Positions 1-9,633 are shown, counted from the stretch's first letter. The stretch: 37,207 nucleotides of DNA from CAYVKM01 sp964452045 (GCA_964452045.1 CAYVKM010000031.1:1-37207), one strand, 5' to 3'. Numbers and translations are program-made. The notes: generated by a model from the sequence alone, not told the origin.

Positions 1-163
1 GATCGAACTGATTGTTGATGGTCAGCTCAATCCCCTGCAATATTTCACTTTTAACTGGTTCGTCAGCAGGATCCACCGCCCAGCTCTTTCCGGACAGGAA
101 TAGACCGGCTACCCAGAGCCAGAGCAGGATTGAAATTGATCTATTTCGTAAAAATAATCCCAT
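1..163 (-). CDS. Secreted protein, N-terminal fragment (cut by window edge)
   Basis: An open frame starts with ATG at 163 and runs off the left edge without a stop, giving 54 codons. The start begins on the base directly after the TAA stop of the upstream M16 gene (stop at 166-164), so the two are almost certainly co-transcribed. The N-terminus is a clear signal peptide: MGLFLRNRS, then a hydrophobic core rich in Leu and Trp, with probable cleavage after GKSWA. The mature part seen here is acidic (begins VDPADEP) and ends before any recognisable domain. The product is exported to the periplasm or beyond. I cannot name a family. Its place behind an M16 pair suggests a linked envelope role, but that is inference only. 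Confidence 0.7.
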   Translation of the reverse strand, partial: MGLFLRNRSISILLWLWVAGLFLSGKSWAVDPADEPVKSEILQGIELTINNQFD

Positions 164-1531
164 TTAATTTACCTGATTATCATCCAGATCGTAAACCAAA
201 ACCGGGCCATAAGCAGCAACTTTGTCCGCCAACGAATTGGCATCGCCCACCAGCACGATTGACATCTCTTTAGGCCGGATATATTTTTGGGCTACCAGCT
301 GAATATCAGCAATACCAATCCGGGCAATTTTAGCCAAATACTCGTCCCAGTAATTTTCCGGTAAATTGTATAGTTTTTGTTTTAAAGCCAGTGCAGCAAT
401 GGATGACGCCGTTTCATTCTGTAGTGGAAAAATGCCGATCAGATACTGTTTGGCATGCTGTAGTTCTTTCTGCGAGATCGGCTCATGCTGAATTTTTTCC
501 AACTGTTCAAAAAACGAATCCAGAGCGGAAGGTACAACCTCATTTCTCACTTCCGCATTGGCGATAAATGCCCCGGCCTCCTTATAGGCCTGCAGGGAAG
601 AATAGGCGCCGTAGGTATATCCTTTTTTCTCACGCAGATCCAGAAAAAGTCTGCCGCTGCCCCCTCCCCCCAAAATTTTACTCATTACCGCCATGGTCTC
701 ATAATCGGGATGACTCCGGTTAAAGGTAAGATTCCCTAATAGAATATTAACCTGATGGGATTCCGGCCGATTCACAATTTGGATGGATCGTTGCCCATTT
801 GAATATAAAGTATCACTTTTTCGATTCTTTTCCGGTGTGTATGCCATTTTACCAAAATGTTTTTCTGCCAAACGAATGGCATCCTGTTGAGTAATATCGC
901 CGGCAATAACCAAAAGTGCTGGGGTGGATGTAAAATACGAGTGATGAAAACTTTGAAGGTCCTCTCGCATTATTGCTTGCAGAGAAGCCAGTGTTTTATG
1001 AATACTATAGGGATGCGGCGTATACAGAGCCTTGTCCATTCTGCGCTGCGCCAGAAAATCAGGGGAACTTTTTTCATTCTCCAGATCGGCAATCTGTTTG
1101 AATCTTTCTTTCTCCAGGTGTTCCCCGGGAAATATCGGATGCTGAACGATATCACTTAAAATATCCAGACCCTTTTCCACATATTCTTTTAAAAATTCAC
1201 CATGCACAAAGAAAAAATCCTCACTTACGATTGAATCCAGTTCCCCGCCTATCTGCTCAATTTTTTCAATTATAGAATAATAATCCTGGCTTTTAGTCCC
1301 TTTCTTGATGGTGGATGATAGAATCTGACTTAACCCGGCTTTATTGACCGGATCACTTTTGCTGCCGAAATCGTAACCAAGCCGAAGGTAAACTTTCGGG
1401 ACTTCATGATGCTCAATGATCAGTAATGGAAAACCATTGGATAAGTTATGCTCATGCACCTTGGGAAATTTGAAGTCGATTAACTGCGTATCGATCGGCG
1501 GATGTTCCTGAGAGATATTTCTTTTTTTCAT
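164..1531 (-). CDS. M16 (pitrilysin) family protein, non-catalytic subunit
   Basis: About 455 residues with the two-lobed M16 peptidase fold, similar in length to the upstream partner. The position that carries the zinc motif HxxEH in active subunits reads GLSQILSSTIKKGT, so the metal ligands are absent. The C-terminal half keeps the GGGGSGRLFLDLREKKGYTYG segment with the Arg and Tyr that bind substrate in this family. This is the pattern of a paired M16 enzyme (MPP-like alpha/beta, or bacterial A/B pairs) in which one subunit gives zinc and the other gives substrate contacts. A TTG at 1543 would add four residues; I prefer the ATG at 1531, though neither has a good Shine-Dalgarno site. No signal peptide is visible, so a cytoplasmic place is suggested. 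It follows the active subunit by about 45 bases. Confidence 0.88.
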   Translation of the reverse strand: MKKRNISQEHPPIDTQLIDFKFPKVHEHNLSNGFPLLIIEHHEVPKVYLRLGYDFGSKSDPVNKAGLSQILSSTIKKGTKSQDYYSIIEKIEQIGGELDSIVSEDFFFVHGEFLKEYVEKGLDILSDIVQHPIFPGEHLEKERFKQIADLENEKSSPDFLAQRRMDKALYTPHPYSIHKTLASLQAIMREDLQSFHHSYFTSTPALLVIAGDITQQDAIRLAEKHFGKMAYTPEKNRKSDTLYSNGQRSIQIVNRPESHQVNILLGNLTFNRSHPDYETMAVMSKILGGGGSGRLFLDLREKKGYTYGAYSSLQAYKEAGAFIANAEVRNEVVPSALDSFFEQLEKIQHEPISQKELQHAKQYLIGIFPLQNETASSIAALALKQKLYNLPENYWDEYLAKIARIGIADIQLVAQKYIRPKEMSIVLVGDANSLADKVAAYGPVLVYDLDDNQVN

Positions 1532-1577
1532 TTCTATTTGCAAAATATTAAATCGTTTTAGTAATTATTTTTCTGAT

Positions 1578-2882
1578 TCATTTCGAATTTTTAGGAATAA
1601 TTTCGATAACCGAACGATTTTCCTTTCGGAAATATTGCTCACTCGTTTTTAGGAGATCTTTCGCGTCAATCGATTCATAGCTACTATTTTCTGACAAATA
1701 ATATGCAGGATTATCGAAAACCGTGCTGTAATAGGACAACATATCCGCATGGGTCCGGACCGATTCTTCCTGTCCAATAAAATCCGATTTGACTTTATTT
1801 TTGGCCTTATGAATCTCCGCCTCACACACCGGTTCGCTGCCCAGCCGGGAAAATTCATCATCGATCAGGTCTAACAAATCCGGTAAGGATTTCCGGGGAT
1901 TGAGCTGGGCAAATATAAAAAACAATCCCGGACCAATTTTACCGTCTTCGCCCCCAATCACATGCAGAGCCGTTTGGGCCTCCTCCACCAGCCGACGGTA
2001 GAAGCGGGAACTCTCGCCATCAAACATAATTTTTTCGATCAAATTGATCGGATAATAATCCGGGTGCTTCCGCTCCGGTATATGGTAAGAAACCAGAACT
2101 GCCGGGAACGGAGCAAACTGATCCTGATAGGTTATCCGGGTTTCGGATTGCTGTACCGGTTCAGTCAAATCCACTGCCGTTATATCCGAACCAGATGGAA
2201 TTGAACCGAAATGTTTCTCAATCAAATCAATCGCCTTTAAGACCTTAAAATCTCCCACCAGGGACAAAACCGAATTATTCGGCCGGTAATAAAGATCGTG
2301 AAATTCCCGGACATCCTTTAAGGTGGCATTGTCCAGATCCTGCATGGACCCGATAACCGAGTGTTTATAAGCAAAATTGGAATAGGCAAGTTCATCTTTC
2401 AGCTCATAGACTACCCGCATATAAGGTTGATTATCGATTCGCAGCCGTCGTTCCTCTTTTACGGTAGCCCGCTGGTTTTCGAAATTTTCCCGGGTTATGT
2501 TGAGGGAATGCATCCGGTCTGCTTCCAGCCACAGCGCCAGCTCAAGCTGATTACTTGGCACTACCTCCCAGTAGTTGGTACGATCCTGGGTAGTCGATCC
2601 ATTGACCATACCCCCCACCTGATTGATCAACTTCATATGTTCTGATTTAGCGACATTTTTTGAACCTTCGAACATCATGTGTTCGAACAGGTGGGCAAAT
2701 CCGCTCTTACCGGCCTTTTCATCCTTCGATCCCACTTTATACCACAAATTCACCGCCACAACCGGGGTTTGTTTTTTCTTCAGAAATACAACTTGCAGGC
2801 CATTCTGCATTTTATAACCGGTAATCTGGTTGACCGGTGGTTCCCGGGTGATTTTTGAATGAAACTGAAAGTTTTGCATCAT
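1578..2882 (-). CDS. M16 (pitrilysin) family zinc peptidase, catalytic subunit
   Basis: A 434-residue metallopeptidase. The inverted zinc motif is intact: H64-L-F-E67-H68, followed by a Glu pair at 143/144 in KEERR that would supply the third ligand at the usual distance. E67 is the expected catalytic base. The second lobe follows from about residue 230. Enzymes of this family degrade peptides or trim presequences inside a closed chamber. The reading frame has an in-frame TAA nine bases before the ATG, so a longer form with a signal peptide is ruled out, and the protein begins MMQNFQFHS with no export signal. The next gene encodes the zinc-less partner, which supports an obligate heterodimer. 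Substrate is unknown. Confidence 0.93.
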   Translation of the reverse strand: MMQNFQFHSKITREPPVNQITGYKMQNGLQVVFLKKKQTPVVAVNLWYKVGSKDEKAGKSGFAHLFEHMMFEGSKNVAKSEHMKLINQVGGMVNGSTTQDRTNYWEVVPSNQLELALWLEADRMHSLNITRENFENQRATVKEERRLRIDNQPYMRVVYELKDELAYSNFAYKHSVIGSMQDLDNATLKDVREFHDLYYRPNNSVLSLVGDFKVLKAIDLIEKHFGSIPSGSDITAVDLTEPVQQSETRITYQDQFAPFPAVLVSYHIPERKHPDYYPINLIEKIMFDGESSRFYRRLVEEAQTALHVIGGEDGKIGPGLFFIFAQLNPRKSLPDLLDLIDDEFSRLGSEPVCEAEIHKAKNKVKSDFIGQEESVRTHADMLSYYSTVFDNPAYYLSENSSYESIDAKDLLKTSEQYFRKENRSVIEIIPKNSK

Positions 2883-2978
2883 ATCTTTAATTTACCTTTG
2901 GGCTCTCCACAGCCAGAACAAGCAACTAATATAGGTAGAGATCGGAAAAAAAATAATTAAAAAATGAATATATCGGAT

Positions 2979-3015
2979 AAAAAAATGAGGATATGCATTC
3001 CCGGCATATCCTCAT
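2979..3015 (-). terminator. Rho-independent terminator of the C25 peptidase gene
   Basis: A perfect 12-bp inverted repeat (2985-2996 with 3004-3015, arm ATGAGGATATGC) has a 7-base loop. On the minus strand it is followed by a run of U from 2985 down to 2979. It lies 32 bases after the stop of the C25 peptidase gene and separates it from the M16 operon. Confidence 0.9.
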
Positions 3016-3047
3016 ATCTTTTCAGATTCTTAAAATTGTGGAAAGTT

Positions 3048-6000
3048 TTACCTCACCACAGCCAGCTTATCAATTTTTTCGACCTTGTGGTCTCCATCGT
3101 CCACCACAATTTTGTAGAGGTAAACACCGTTGGCCAGAATATCTCCGTCATAATCCAGACCGTTCCAGTAAAGCTTGTTGAATCCGACTTCAGCAAATCC
3201 CCTGATTTCCTGAATTTTCCGCCCGGTCACTGTATAAACACTCACCGTCACTTCTGCACCACCATTGGGTGAGATCATCTGAAAAGTAAACCAGGTGTCA
3301 TTAGCAAAGGGATTGGGATAATTAACAATTTCAGTGACCATCAGTTCGCTGGCCGCAGTGGTCCGGAAAGTTACCATCCGTTCCGAATAGTTATTCAGAT
3401 TATCCCAGCAGGTAATTTTTAACTGGTGCGTTCCGCTGGATAGAGCGGGCATGGTATATTCCAGTTTTCCTTTTTGATAGCTGTCCGTCTCGTAGACAAA
3501 AAATTCGGTGACATCTTTTTTCAGCCCTTCATCGATAGTCAGTTCAATGCGGTGTCCTACCTCTCCGGTTAAATTAATGCCGCTAACGTCTTCGATTTCC
3601 AGCCGCAGGGTTGGTTGAGCAGGAATAAAATCTCCATCGAAGAAATTGGGCATCTCTTTGAATGCTACCGCAATATCCGGCCCATCCTGATCGTTTATCT
3701 GGGATTCGGTGCCGTAAAACAACAGGGTGTCACTAAAACCAACAGCGTCGCCCTGCTCGTCACACCAGGCATATAAACTTATCCGTCCGGTCCGGGAGAG
3801 TTTGTATTTGATGGATTTCGGCACAATAAAGCGGCCGGTTAGTTCTCCGGCATTCACTGAGACCAGGCCTTTAAATATTGTTCCACCATTATAAACATAA
3901 TTATACCGCTCACTCACATCCGGGTCCACCACAAAGGTACTGTCCACCGCATCGAATACATGCAAAACCGCATACCCATCAAAATTGGCCAGGGAATTAT
4001 CCGACTCATCGAGAACTTCTGCCCGGACGAGAACTGTGGATAACGCCTTTAGCGTATCCGGCTCTACCGATAGAATCTTTACCTGATATTTCGGATCAGC
4101 AAGCTGTAATGTGGGATCGCCATATAAATGGAACTTCTGATAGTTCGCTGAGGTGTTTAGACCATTAAAGAAAGCATCGCCCAGCAGAGTACTTTGCTGA
4201 GTTTCGGACCGGTTATTGAAAAGCTTCTGATAGAATTTATAAGCAAAATCTTTGTTTCCCGACACATAAACCGGACGACTGGCGGAAATAACCCCGATGC
4301 CTCCCATTTGCTGTAACCAGATCAGTTCCTCACTCATAGATGGACGCGAAGGATTGTCATATTTTCCCCAGGTGCAGGTGGCAGCCACCCACAATGGAAG
4401 CCGATAGACATTCTGAAATTTCGGTAAATCCCGGGATCGGTTTAGCACAGATTCATGCGCCCAGGTATCCGGATCCCCGTGACCAAAAAAGTTGATCAGC
4501 AGCGTGCCGCGGTTAATGCGGTTCAGCAGGTCTTCAGTTGCTTTGGGTTTCCACCGGCCCAATCCACCAGGGATTCGATCGTAATCGTGCAGATATATTT
4601 TATCGATATTAAATTTATGCGGGACGTAATTATTGATGATATATTCAGTAGGTTGCAGATGATAGGATAATTCATGATTCGAACCGGAACCACCATACTG
4701 ATCGTCCGCGACGAAAGTTAACCAGTCCTGCCAGCCATTTTTTTCCTGATCCACCAGATAAGTACGGGCATACTTTTCTGCCTTCTCCCGATAGGTGGCT
4801 ATCTGATCCAGCGAACTGAAAGGCAGTCGGGCAATCGGTAAGGACGGATCGATGTAGCGGAGGTCGCCCGGAAATCCCAAAGCCACATAAAAATTATCTG
4901 TTTCCCGGCTGTCTACTTCTCCGTTATTGGTGATCTCAAACGGTGGGATATAATTGGGTTCTTCTACCAGCTTGATATTCCGGTAATCATAATGGCCATC
5001 CCCAAACAACAGCACGTACTTCAGGGTATCACCCCAGGAATCATTGACATACTTGATGAAATCCCGGATTGCGGTAACATCCTTCACCGAAGAAGCAAAC
5101 TCATCAAATATTTCACTTAACCGTACCCTCTCCGTTTCCAAGCGATCCGGAATTTGGGTTTCACGCCAGACCTCCAGGAATTCCGCCGCGTCATAAAACT
5201 CATCCGGCGTAATGATCAAAAATTCTGCTTTTCGGGATGGATCGCGTAAATTGGGGTGATTTTCTCTAGTTTCCATCTGACCAACATTTTTAACCGCCCC
5301 TGAACCAAACACATAATACTGAGCAGCTTTTAATTCCATGGAAGCATCCTGAAACCTTACCGTGCTGCCATTCTGCAAGGGTGTTATCCGTCTAATATTA
5401 GCAAAATCGGAAATATCCCAAACTTCATTCGTACCGGATGGTAAACCGGAAATGGTATACTGAATCGGCGTATTATTTGAGAAATGGTCGCGAAACCGCA
5501 GCTGGCTGTTCTCGGCAACAAAAGGTCGCCTTACTATTATTTCGAAGTAATCCAGAAACACCTCGCAACCATCCAGATTTCCGGTGTGCTCCACCTGTAG
5601 CTCATTCGAACCGGCCTTTAAGGCAAACAGATTCGGATACTGGAGCGTCCTGGATCTGGAAATATTATTGGTAAAAGTCAGGTCGTCAAATAACACCTGA
5701 TTATTCAGAATCGGTTTCAGGGTATAGCGGAAAGTTTCGGTTACCCCATAAAGGCTCCCCGAGCTGCCTTTAAATGTGAAAAGCATCCGCGTAGTATCAT
5801 TGGCGATATTCTGAGGCATGGAAAAAGTGGTCGTTTTTCGGTCACTCAATCCGGTCATCCTTAACCAATACCAGTCCAAGCCGGACGAAAGAATATTATA
5901 GTCGTCTTCTTCAAAATGATAGTAATCTCTGAATTTGCTCCGGTTTACCGGATTCGCTGACTGGGGTGAGGCAACTGTCTGTATCCTCTTGCCGGGAAAG

Positions 6001-7064
6001 CTATTGTAGGTAAAGAGATAATAATTAGTATCGTCATAGGGAAACAGAGTCGGGCTGCCATCCGGATTTCCCTGGTATTTCCAATCCCCGGAAAAACTGT
6101 CGAAACGCCAGCCACCCATTCCCTTTCCATAAAACAAAATCTTATCCCCGGCATCCATCACCCCATCCTGATCCACATCTACTACCTCAACCGCAATCTC
6201 GTTCAGATCCGATGGCCGGGTGCTCTGAACTTCATAGGGAAGGGCAAAACCACCATAATTGTAAAGATGTACACCGTCCAGATTGATACTATTGATATCA
6301 ATCCCCTGGGATTGCAGAAATGAACCGGTAATCCGATATATACCCTCCTCTTTTACCGGGATCCGAAACCAGGGCCCGGTGCTAAAATCGTAATTCGCCA
6401 TTATTTTCCGAAGCGTGGTGGAAACCGGAAAGGAAAATATCCCGGCCTGCTCCACATTGATTACTTTACCCGAGAGCAGACTGATTTCCGACGCGCTTAA
6501 TTTCCTGGGTGAGGTTAATGGCTGTCCCCCCTGAAAATTAATAGTCACCTGAATTCGTTTATGAATATCTATCCGGTGTTCGGCGGGAAAATATTGGACC
6601 GGATTGATCTGAAGCGAGACGACATTCACACCTCTGAAATTATAGGCTTTCCCCAACTTAACATTTTCCCCGGGAAACGGATATGGGACAGAATAGATAA
6701 AATCGTTTCGGATCAAGGGCAGGGATTTGTCAGACAAAGTTGAATAAACTTGTGGAACAATATCTTCTCCGGTGCGACTCTCGGTTTCCTGGAGAGATAC
6801 CTGATATCTTATTTTCGATCCCACCGGAACCGCCAGTCTGGTGCGTAATGAAGGCATTGCCGGAAATCCTGCCTCCTGCTCAAATACGGCATTATCAAAG
6901 GAATATTGGACATATTTATCCGTTCCGTTTTCCATAAACGTTCGGGTGATGTTATCCATCCGAAATTCGAAAACAACAGAATTCGAAGTCTGTTTTAACA
7001 CTGTGATGTCAGCAAAAAGCATGTATGGAAAGAGCAGGATAAATAGCAAGAAAATAAATTTCAT
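3048..7064 (-). CDS. porU: PorU-like C25 (gingipain family) peptidase with C-terminal Por/FlgD-like tail
   Basis: A 1338-residue exported protein. Residues 1-18 form a signal peptide ending LLFPYMLFA. A long beta-rich N-terminal region precedes the C25 peptidase domain at roughly residues 600-1000. The catalytic pair can be placed: His862 in NFFGHGDPD and Cys897 in VAATCTWGKYDNP, 35 residues apart, close to the spacing in gingipains. Ig-like segments follow, and the last 90 residues hold a tail beginning VNYPNPFAND and ending in NGVYLYKIVVDD. In Bacteroidetes, PorU is the T9SS sortase that removes C-terminal tails and attaches cargo at the cell surface; the overall layout here fits that. It is a single-gene unit with a good start (GAGGT 6 bases before ATG) and its own terminator. 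It could instead be a secreted C25 protease that is cargo. No other T9SS core gene is adjacent. Confidence 0.85.
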   Translation of the reverse strand: MKFIFLLFILLFPYMLFADITVLKQTSNSVVFEFRMDNITRTFMENGTDKYVQYSFDNAVFEQEAGFPAMPSLRTRLAVPVGSKIRYQVSLQETESRTGEDIVPQVYSTLSDKSLPLIRNDFIYSVPYPFPGENVKLGKAYNFRGVNVVSLQINPVQYFPAEHRIDIHKRIQVTINFQGGQPLTSPRKLSASEISLLSGKVINVEQAGIFSFPVSTTLRKIMANYDFSTGPWFRIPVKEEGIYRITGSFLQSQGIDINSINLDGVHLYNYGGFALPYEVQSTRPSDLNEIAVEVVDVDQDGVMDAGDKILFYGKGMGGWRFDSFSGDWKYQGNPDGSPTLFPYDDTNYYLFTYNSFPGKRIQTVASPQSANPVNRSKFRDYYHFEEDDYNILSSGLDWYWLRMTGLSDRKTTTFSMPQNIANDTTRMLFTFKGSSGSLYGVTETFRYTLKPILNNQVLFDDLTFTNNISRSRTLQYPNLFALKAGSNELQVEHTGNLDGCEVFLDYFEIIVRRPFVAENSQLRFRDHFSNNTPIQYTISGLPSGTNEVWDISDFANIRRITPLQNGSTVRFQDASMELKAAQYYVFGSGAVKNVGQMETRENHPNLRDPSRKAEFLIITPDEFYDAAEFLEVWRETQIPDRLETERVRLSEIFDEFASSVKDVTAIRDFIKYVNDSWGDTLKYVLLFGDGHYDYRNIKLVEEPNYIPPFEITNNGEVDSRETDNFYVALGFPGDLRYIDPSLPIARLPFSSLDQIATYREKAEKYARTYLVDQEKNGWQDWLTFVADDQYGGSGSNHELSYHLQPTEYIINNYVPHKFNIDKIYLHDYDRIPGGLGRWKPKATEDLLNRINRGTLLINFFGHGDPDTWAHESVLNRSRDLPKFQNVYRLPLWVAATCTWGKYDNPSRPSMSEELIWLQQMGGIGVISASRPVYVSGNKDFAYKFYQKLFNNRSETQQSTLLGDAFFNGLNTSANYQKFHLYGDPTLQLADPKYQVKILSVEPDTLKALSTVLVRAEVLDESDNSLANFDGYAVLHVFDAVDSTFVVDPDVSERYNYVYNGGTIFKGLVSVNAGELTGRFIVPKSIKYKLSRTGRISLYAWCDEQGDAVGFSDTLLFYGTESQINDQDGPDIAVAFKEMPNFFDGDFIPAQPTLRLEIEDVSGINLTGEVGHRIELTIDEGLKKDVTEFFVYETDSYQKGKLEYTMPALSSGTHQLKITCWDNLNNYSERMVTFRTTAASELMVTEIVNYPNPFANDTWFTFQMISPNGGAEVTVSVYTVTGRKIQEIRGFAEVGFNKLYWNGLDYDGDILANGVYLYKIVVDDGDHKVEKIDKLAVVR

Positions 7065-7354
7065 TAAAGTACCTCGGAAACGTTTTTATTAAAATTCAAA
7101 TTGAGAACGAATTGTTCCTCAAAAAGATATTTTATCAGGAAAAGCCCCATCTGATTTTGAATCAATTTCTAAAGAATATTTGTACTTTTGAATATAGCAG
7201 GTAAAACCGGGAATGGACAAATGTAAAATTAAGTACTACCCCATCCCCAAAAATTTATTTATCGAGCCTGAAATCAAATACAACTACTATGGCAAAATCA
7301 AAAAAAGATTAAAGATTAGATTTTAGAAAGGGAATTTGGCGTTATCGCAGGCAT
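7065..7354. other. AT-rich intergenic region, no gene seen
   Basis: A 290-base gap between the barrel gene and the PorU-like gene. It must hold the promoter of the PorU-like gene and the 3' end of the barrel transcript. I see no open frame with a ribosome site, no RNA gene and no clear terminator hairpin. Confidence 0.5.
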
Positions 7355-9172
7355 TTAAAACAGATAATTCAGGTTAACTCTGGCCATGGTGTAATACTGC
7401 CGCTCGATATTGAAATCCCGGTAGATCCTGGGAGAGAAATCCACACTTAAAAGCAGTCGCCGATTCATATTATAGCTAACTACCATCCGCGGGCCGAAAC
7501 TATAATAATCCCGCACCTGCCTTCTCACCGGAAACATATTCCACTCCCTGCGGATCTGCCAGTTAAAGGCTGTAGTCAGCTGTATTCCCTGAATCCGGGT
7601 ATAAACCAAACCCAGATCAATAAAATGACTTACGATTTCGCGACTTATCTGTTCGGCAAAGATATCTTTAAAAAATGTACCATTATCTCCTTTTTCCAGC
7701 TGATAGGCAAAATTGAATTTAAGATTATTGGTTAAAAATACAATCAGGGAGTCGGAATAGATCAGTTTCCGGAAGATATAGCTTCTGACTTCCGGGAGGA
7801 TATCTTCAAAATCATAAACGGTATAATTTGCCAGAATTTTAATCTGATTGGTATGTACCAGAACATTGGGAATTGAGAACCAGAAGGATGGGGCTAATTG
7901 GAAAATCCGGTTCCAGTTGTTATTAGCGCTACGGTTCTGATGAATATAAATCTGATGATACAGATACAGATTTGTTTTTACTGTTAAAGCAAAATACGGA
8001 CTAAACAAGTGCCGATATCTGAAATCGATAATAAACCGTAAATCATCCTCGTCAATTATCTGGGTGGTATCGGGAGAGGAATATTCATATTTGGTATAGG
8101 AAAAAGTGAATCTTGATTCATCCCGGGGTGTGATAAACCAATTCACAAAAAAATTAAATGCGGCTTGTAGACCATCAATATCGGTTCGGGATTCGATTCC
8201 GCTGATCGGAATTCTGGAAGAAAGACTGGTTTGCTGGCTACTGGAAAAAATGAAACCGGATTGAAATTTCGATCCCAGGTGTTGAATACCAAATCTGTTG
8301 GCAAAATTTACTTCTTCCCGGTGGTTATGCACGTCGAGATTGCTGGTGCTGGCATCCCTGGTCTGCAATTCAGTCTGAATATTGAAAAAGGTATGGCCAG
8401 AGAAACGATAAAAAAGCTCATTATACAGAAACCGGGTATTTATACCCACCTTCTCCAGATTTTTATCTTCACCGGAGCCACTAGTCAGCACAGGATAAGA
8501 ATTCTCAATAAACTCATAACCAACCCGGATGGAATCCGATGCCTGAGTTGAAAATTTTTTATTGAAGGCCACAAAGTAGCGATGCTCCTGATTTCTGCGG
8601 TCCGGGAAGAAGAAGAGAGAACTGTTTGCATCAGTGGTGTTGGTATAACCACTTAAATCGTAATTACGCACCTTAACATCCATCTGGGTATACCAACCCT
8701 GGTCCTGAAAACCGTATATATCCTCATAGGTAAAACCAAGTGCCGGTTTCAGCTGAATATTCTCTGAAGGCTGGTATAGAATTTCCTCCATAATCAGGTG
8801 TTTACTGAACCTGGATAGTTTATTCTTTTCTGCGAAGATATTCGATTTCAATTTTGTCGATGCCTGGGTGGTACCGTTAAACCGATAAATCCAGGAACTG
8901 ATCAGATCGTTGTCATCCCGCCAGCGGTCTCCCTGGATAGTTTTCCGAAACAGGTTACTGGAAAAGTGGTTTTGAAGCATAAAAGAGGATTTACCACCGG
9001 TTTGATAATTTAGCTGAAGTTGACCAAGCCAGATCCAGGAAAGGTTATCTTTGTTTACATTGACCTGGTAGATATTATCCTGAGCATTGGCAACTCCACC
9101 CGCCACTACGATAAAAGAAACAGCGAGAATTGCTCCGCTTTTTTGCAACCAAATCAGCATTCGGTTTTTCAT
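7355..9172 (-). CDS. Outer-membrane beta-barrel protein of unknown function
   Basis: A 605-residue protein with a signal peptide (about residues 1-30, cleavage likely after GGVANA). The mature chain is rich in alternating hydrophobic and polar stretches with many Tyr, Phe and Arg residues, as in transmembrane beta strands, and it ends in RVNLNYLF, a terminal aromatic residue of the kind used as a beta-barrel assembly signal. No plug domain, TonB box or OmpA domain is visible. I do not recognise the family. The start at 9172 has no obvious Shine-Dalgarno sequence. It stands alone between the PorU-like gene and the ftsB-like gene. Barrel topology is inferred from composition and the C-terminus only. 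Confidence 0.72.
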   Translation of the reverse strand: MKNRMLIWLQKSGAILAVSFIVVAGGVANAQDNIYQVNVNKDNLSWIWLGQLQLNYQTGGKSSFMLQNHFSSNLFRKTIQGDRWRDDNDLISSWIYRFNGTTQASTKLKSNIFAEKNKLSRFSKHLIMEEILYQPSENIQLKPALGFTYEDIYGFQDQGWYTQMDVKVRNYDLSGYTNTTDANSSLFFFPDRRNQEHRYFVAFNKKFSTQASDSIRVGYEFIENSYPVLTSGSGEDKNLEKVGINTRFLYNELFYRFSGHTFFNIQTELQTRDASTSNLDVHNHREEVNFANRFGIQHLGSKFQSGFIFSSSQQTSLSSRIPISGIESRTDIDGLQAAFNFFVNWFITPRDESRFTFSYTKYEYSSPDTTQIIDEDDLRFIIDFRYRHLFSPYFALTVKTNLYLYHQIYIHQNRSANNNWNRIFQLAPSFWFSIPNVLVHTNQIKILANYTVYDFEDILPEVRSYIFRKLIYSDSLIVFLTNNLKFNFAYQLEKGDNGTFFKDIFAEQISREIVSHFIDLGLVYTRIQGIQLTTAFNWQIRREWNMFPVRRQVRDYYSFGPRMVVSYNMNRRLLLSVDFSPRIYRDFNIERQYYTMARVNLNYLF

Positions 9173-9261
9173 TAAAGATTATTTTAAAGAATAAAATGGG
9201 AAAAGCAAAGATTTAAATAGAAGGTTTGATTTTTGACAATTATGGTCATACAGGTTATTAC

Positions 9262-9597
9262 TTATTCCGGTTCAACCACATAAACTTCTTCATCTTTTTT
9301 CTTCATATTATAGCGTTCCCGGGCAATTTTCTCGATATACTTATCATCTGTTTCCAGCTTTTTTATCTCATCTTTCAGTTGAGCATTCTGTTCCAGAAGT
9401 TCCTCCTTCTGTTCTTGCAGGTCATCTTTTTGTTGATTCAGGAAATACAATTTAATAAGAGATTTATTCCCGGTAAGAAAAACCATTAAAATAAAAATGA
9501 TTAACCCGGCTATTATCCACCTTAAGACCCCAAATTTGGTTGGCGTTTTTCTAAAGGTCCGATGGGCAGTTCGCTTTTTATTCCTGGTTTTTTTCAT
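9262..9597 (-). CDS. FtsB/DivIC-family septum formation initiator
   Basis: A short bitopic membrane protein. From the ATG at 9597 it has 111 residues: a very basic cytoplasmic N-terminus (MKKTRNKKRTAHRTFRK), one membrane segment (WIIAGLIIFILMVFL), then a periplasmic coiled coil (DLQEQKEELLEQNAQLKDEI) and the family's ARERYNMKKKDEEVY ending. FtsB/DivIC joins the divisome through FtsL and FtsQ/DivIB. An upstream ATG at 9639 would add 14 residues, but those codons are the two arms of the hairpin after enolase, so I prefer 9597. Neither start has a good Shine-Dalgarno site. Expression is likely by read-through from the enolase gene, since the gap to it is only about 50 bases. The eno-ftsB order is common in bacteria. 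Confidence 0.85.
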   Translation of the reverse strand: MKKTRNKKRTAHRTFRKTPTKFGVLRWIIAGLIIFILMVFLTGNKSLIKLYFLNQQKDDLQEQKEELLEQNAQLKDEIKKLETDDKYIEKIARERYNMKKKDEEVYVVEPE

Positions 9598-9610
9598 ATA
9601 ATTAGAAATA

Positions 9611-9633
9611 AACGGGGAAATTGCTTCCCCGTT
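9611..9633 (-). terminator. Hairpin after enolase, likely partial terminator
   Basis: A perfect 9-bp stem (AACGGGGAA with TTCCCCGTT) and 5-base loop lie 18 bases beyond the enolase stop. On the minus strand the tail is only UAUUUC, so termination may be leaky and allow ftsB expression. On the plus strand the tail is a better run of U, but no plus-strand gene needs it. Confidence 0.6.

Noticed and set aside
7104..7116. GAAC-GAATT-GTTC, resembling a LexA (Cheo) box
   Set aside because: The spacer is five bases rather than four and it precedes a PorU-like gene with no link to DNA repair.
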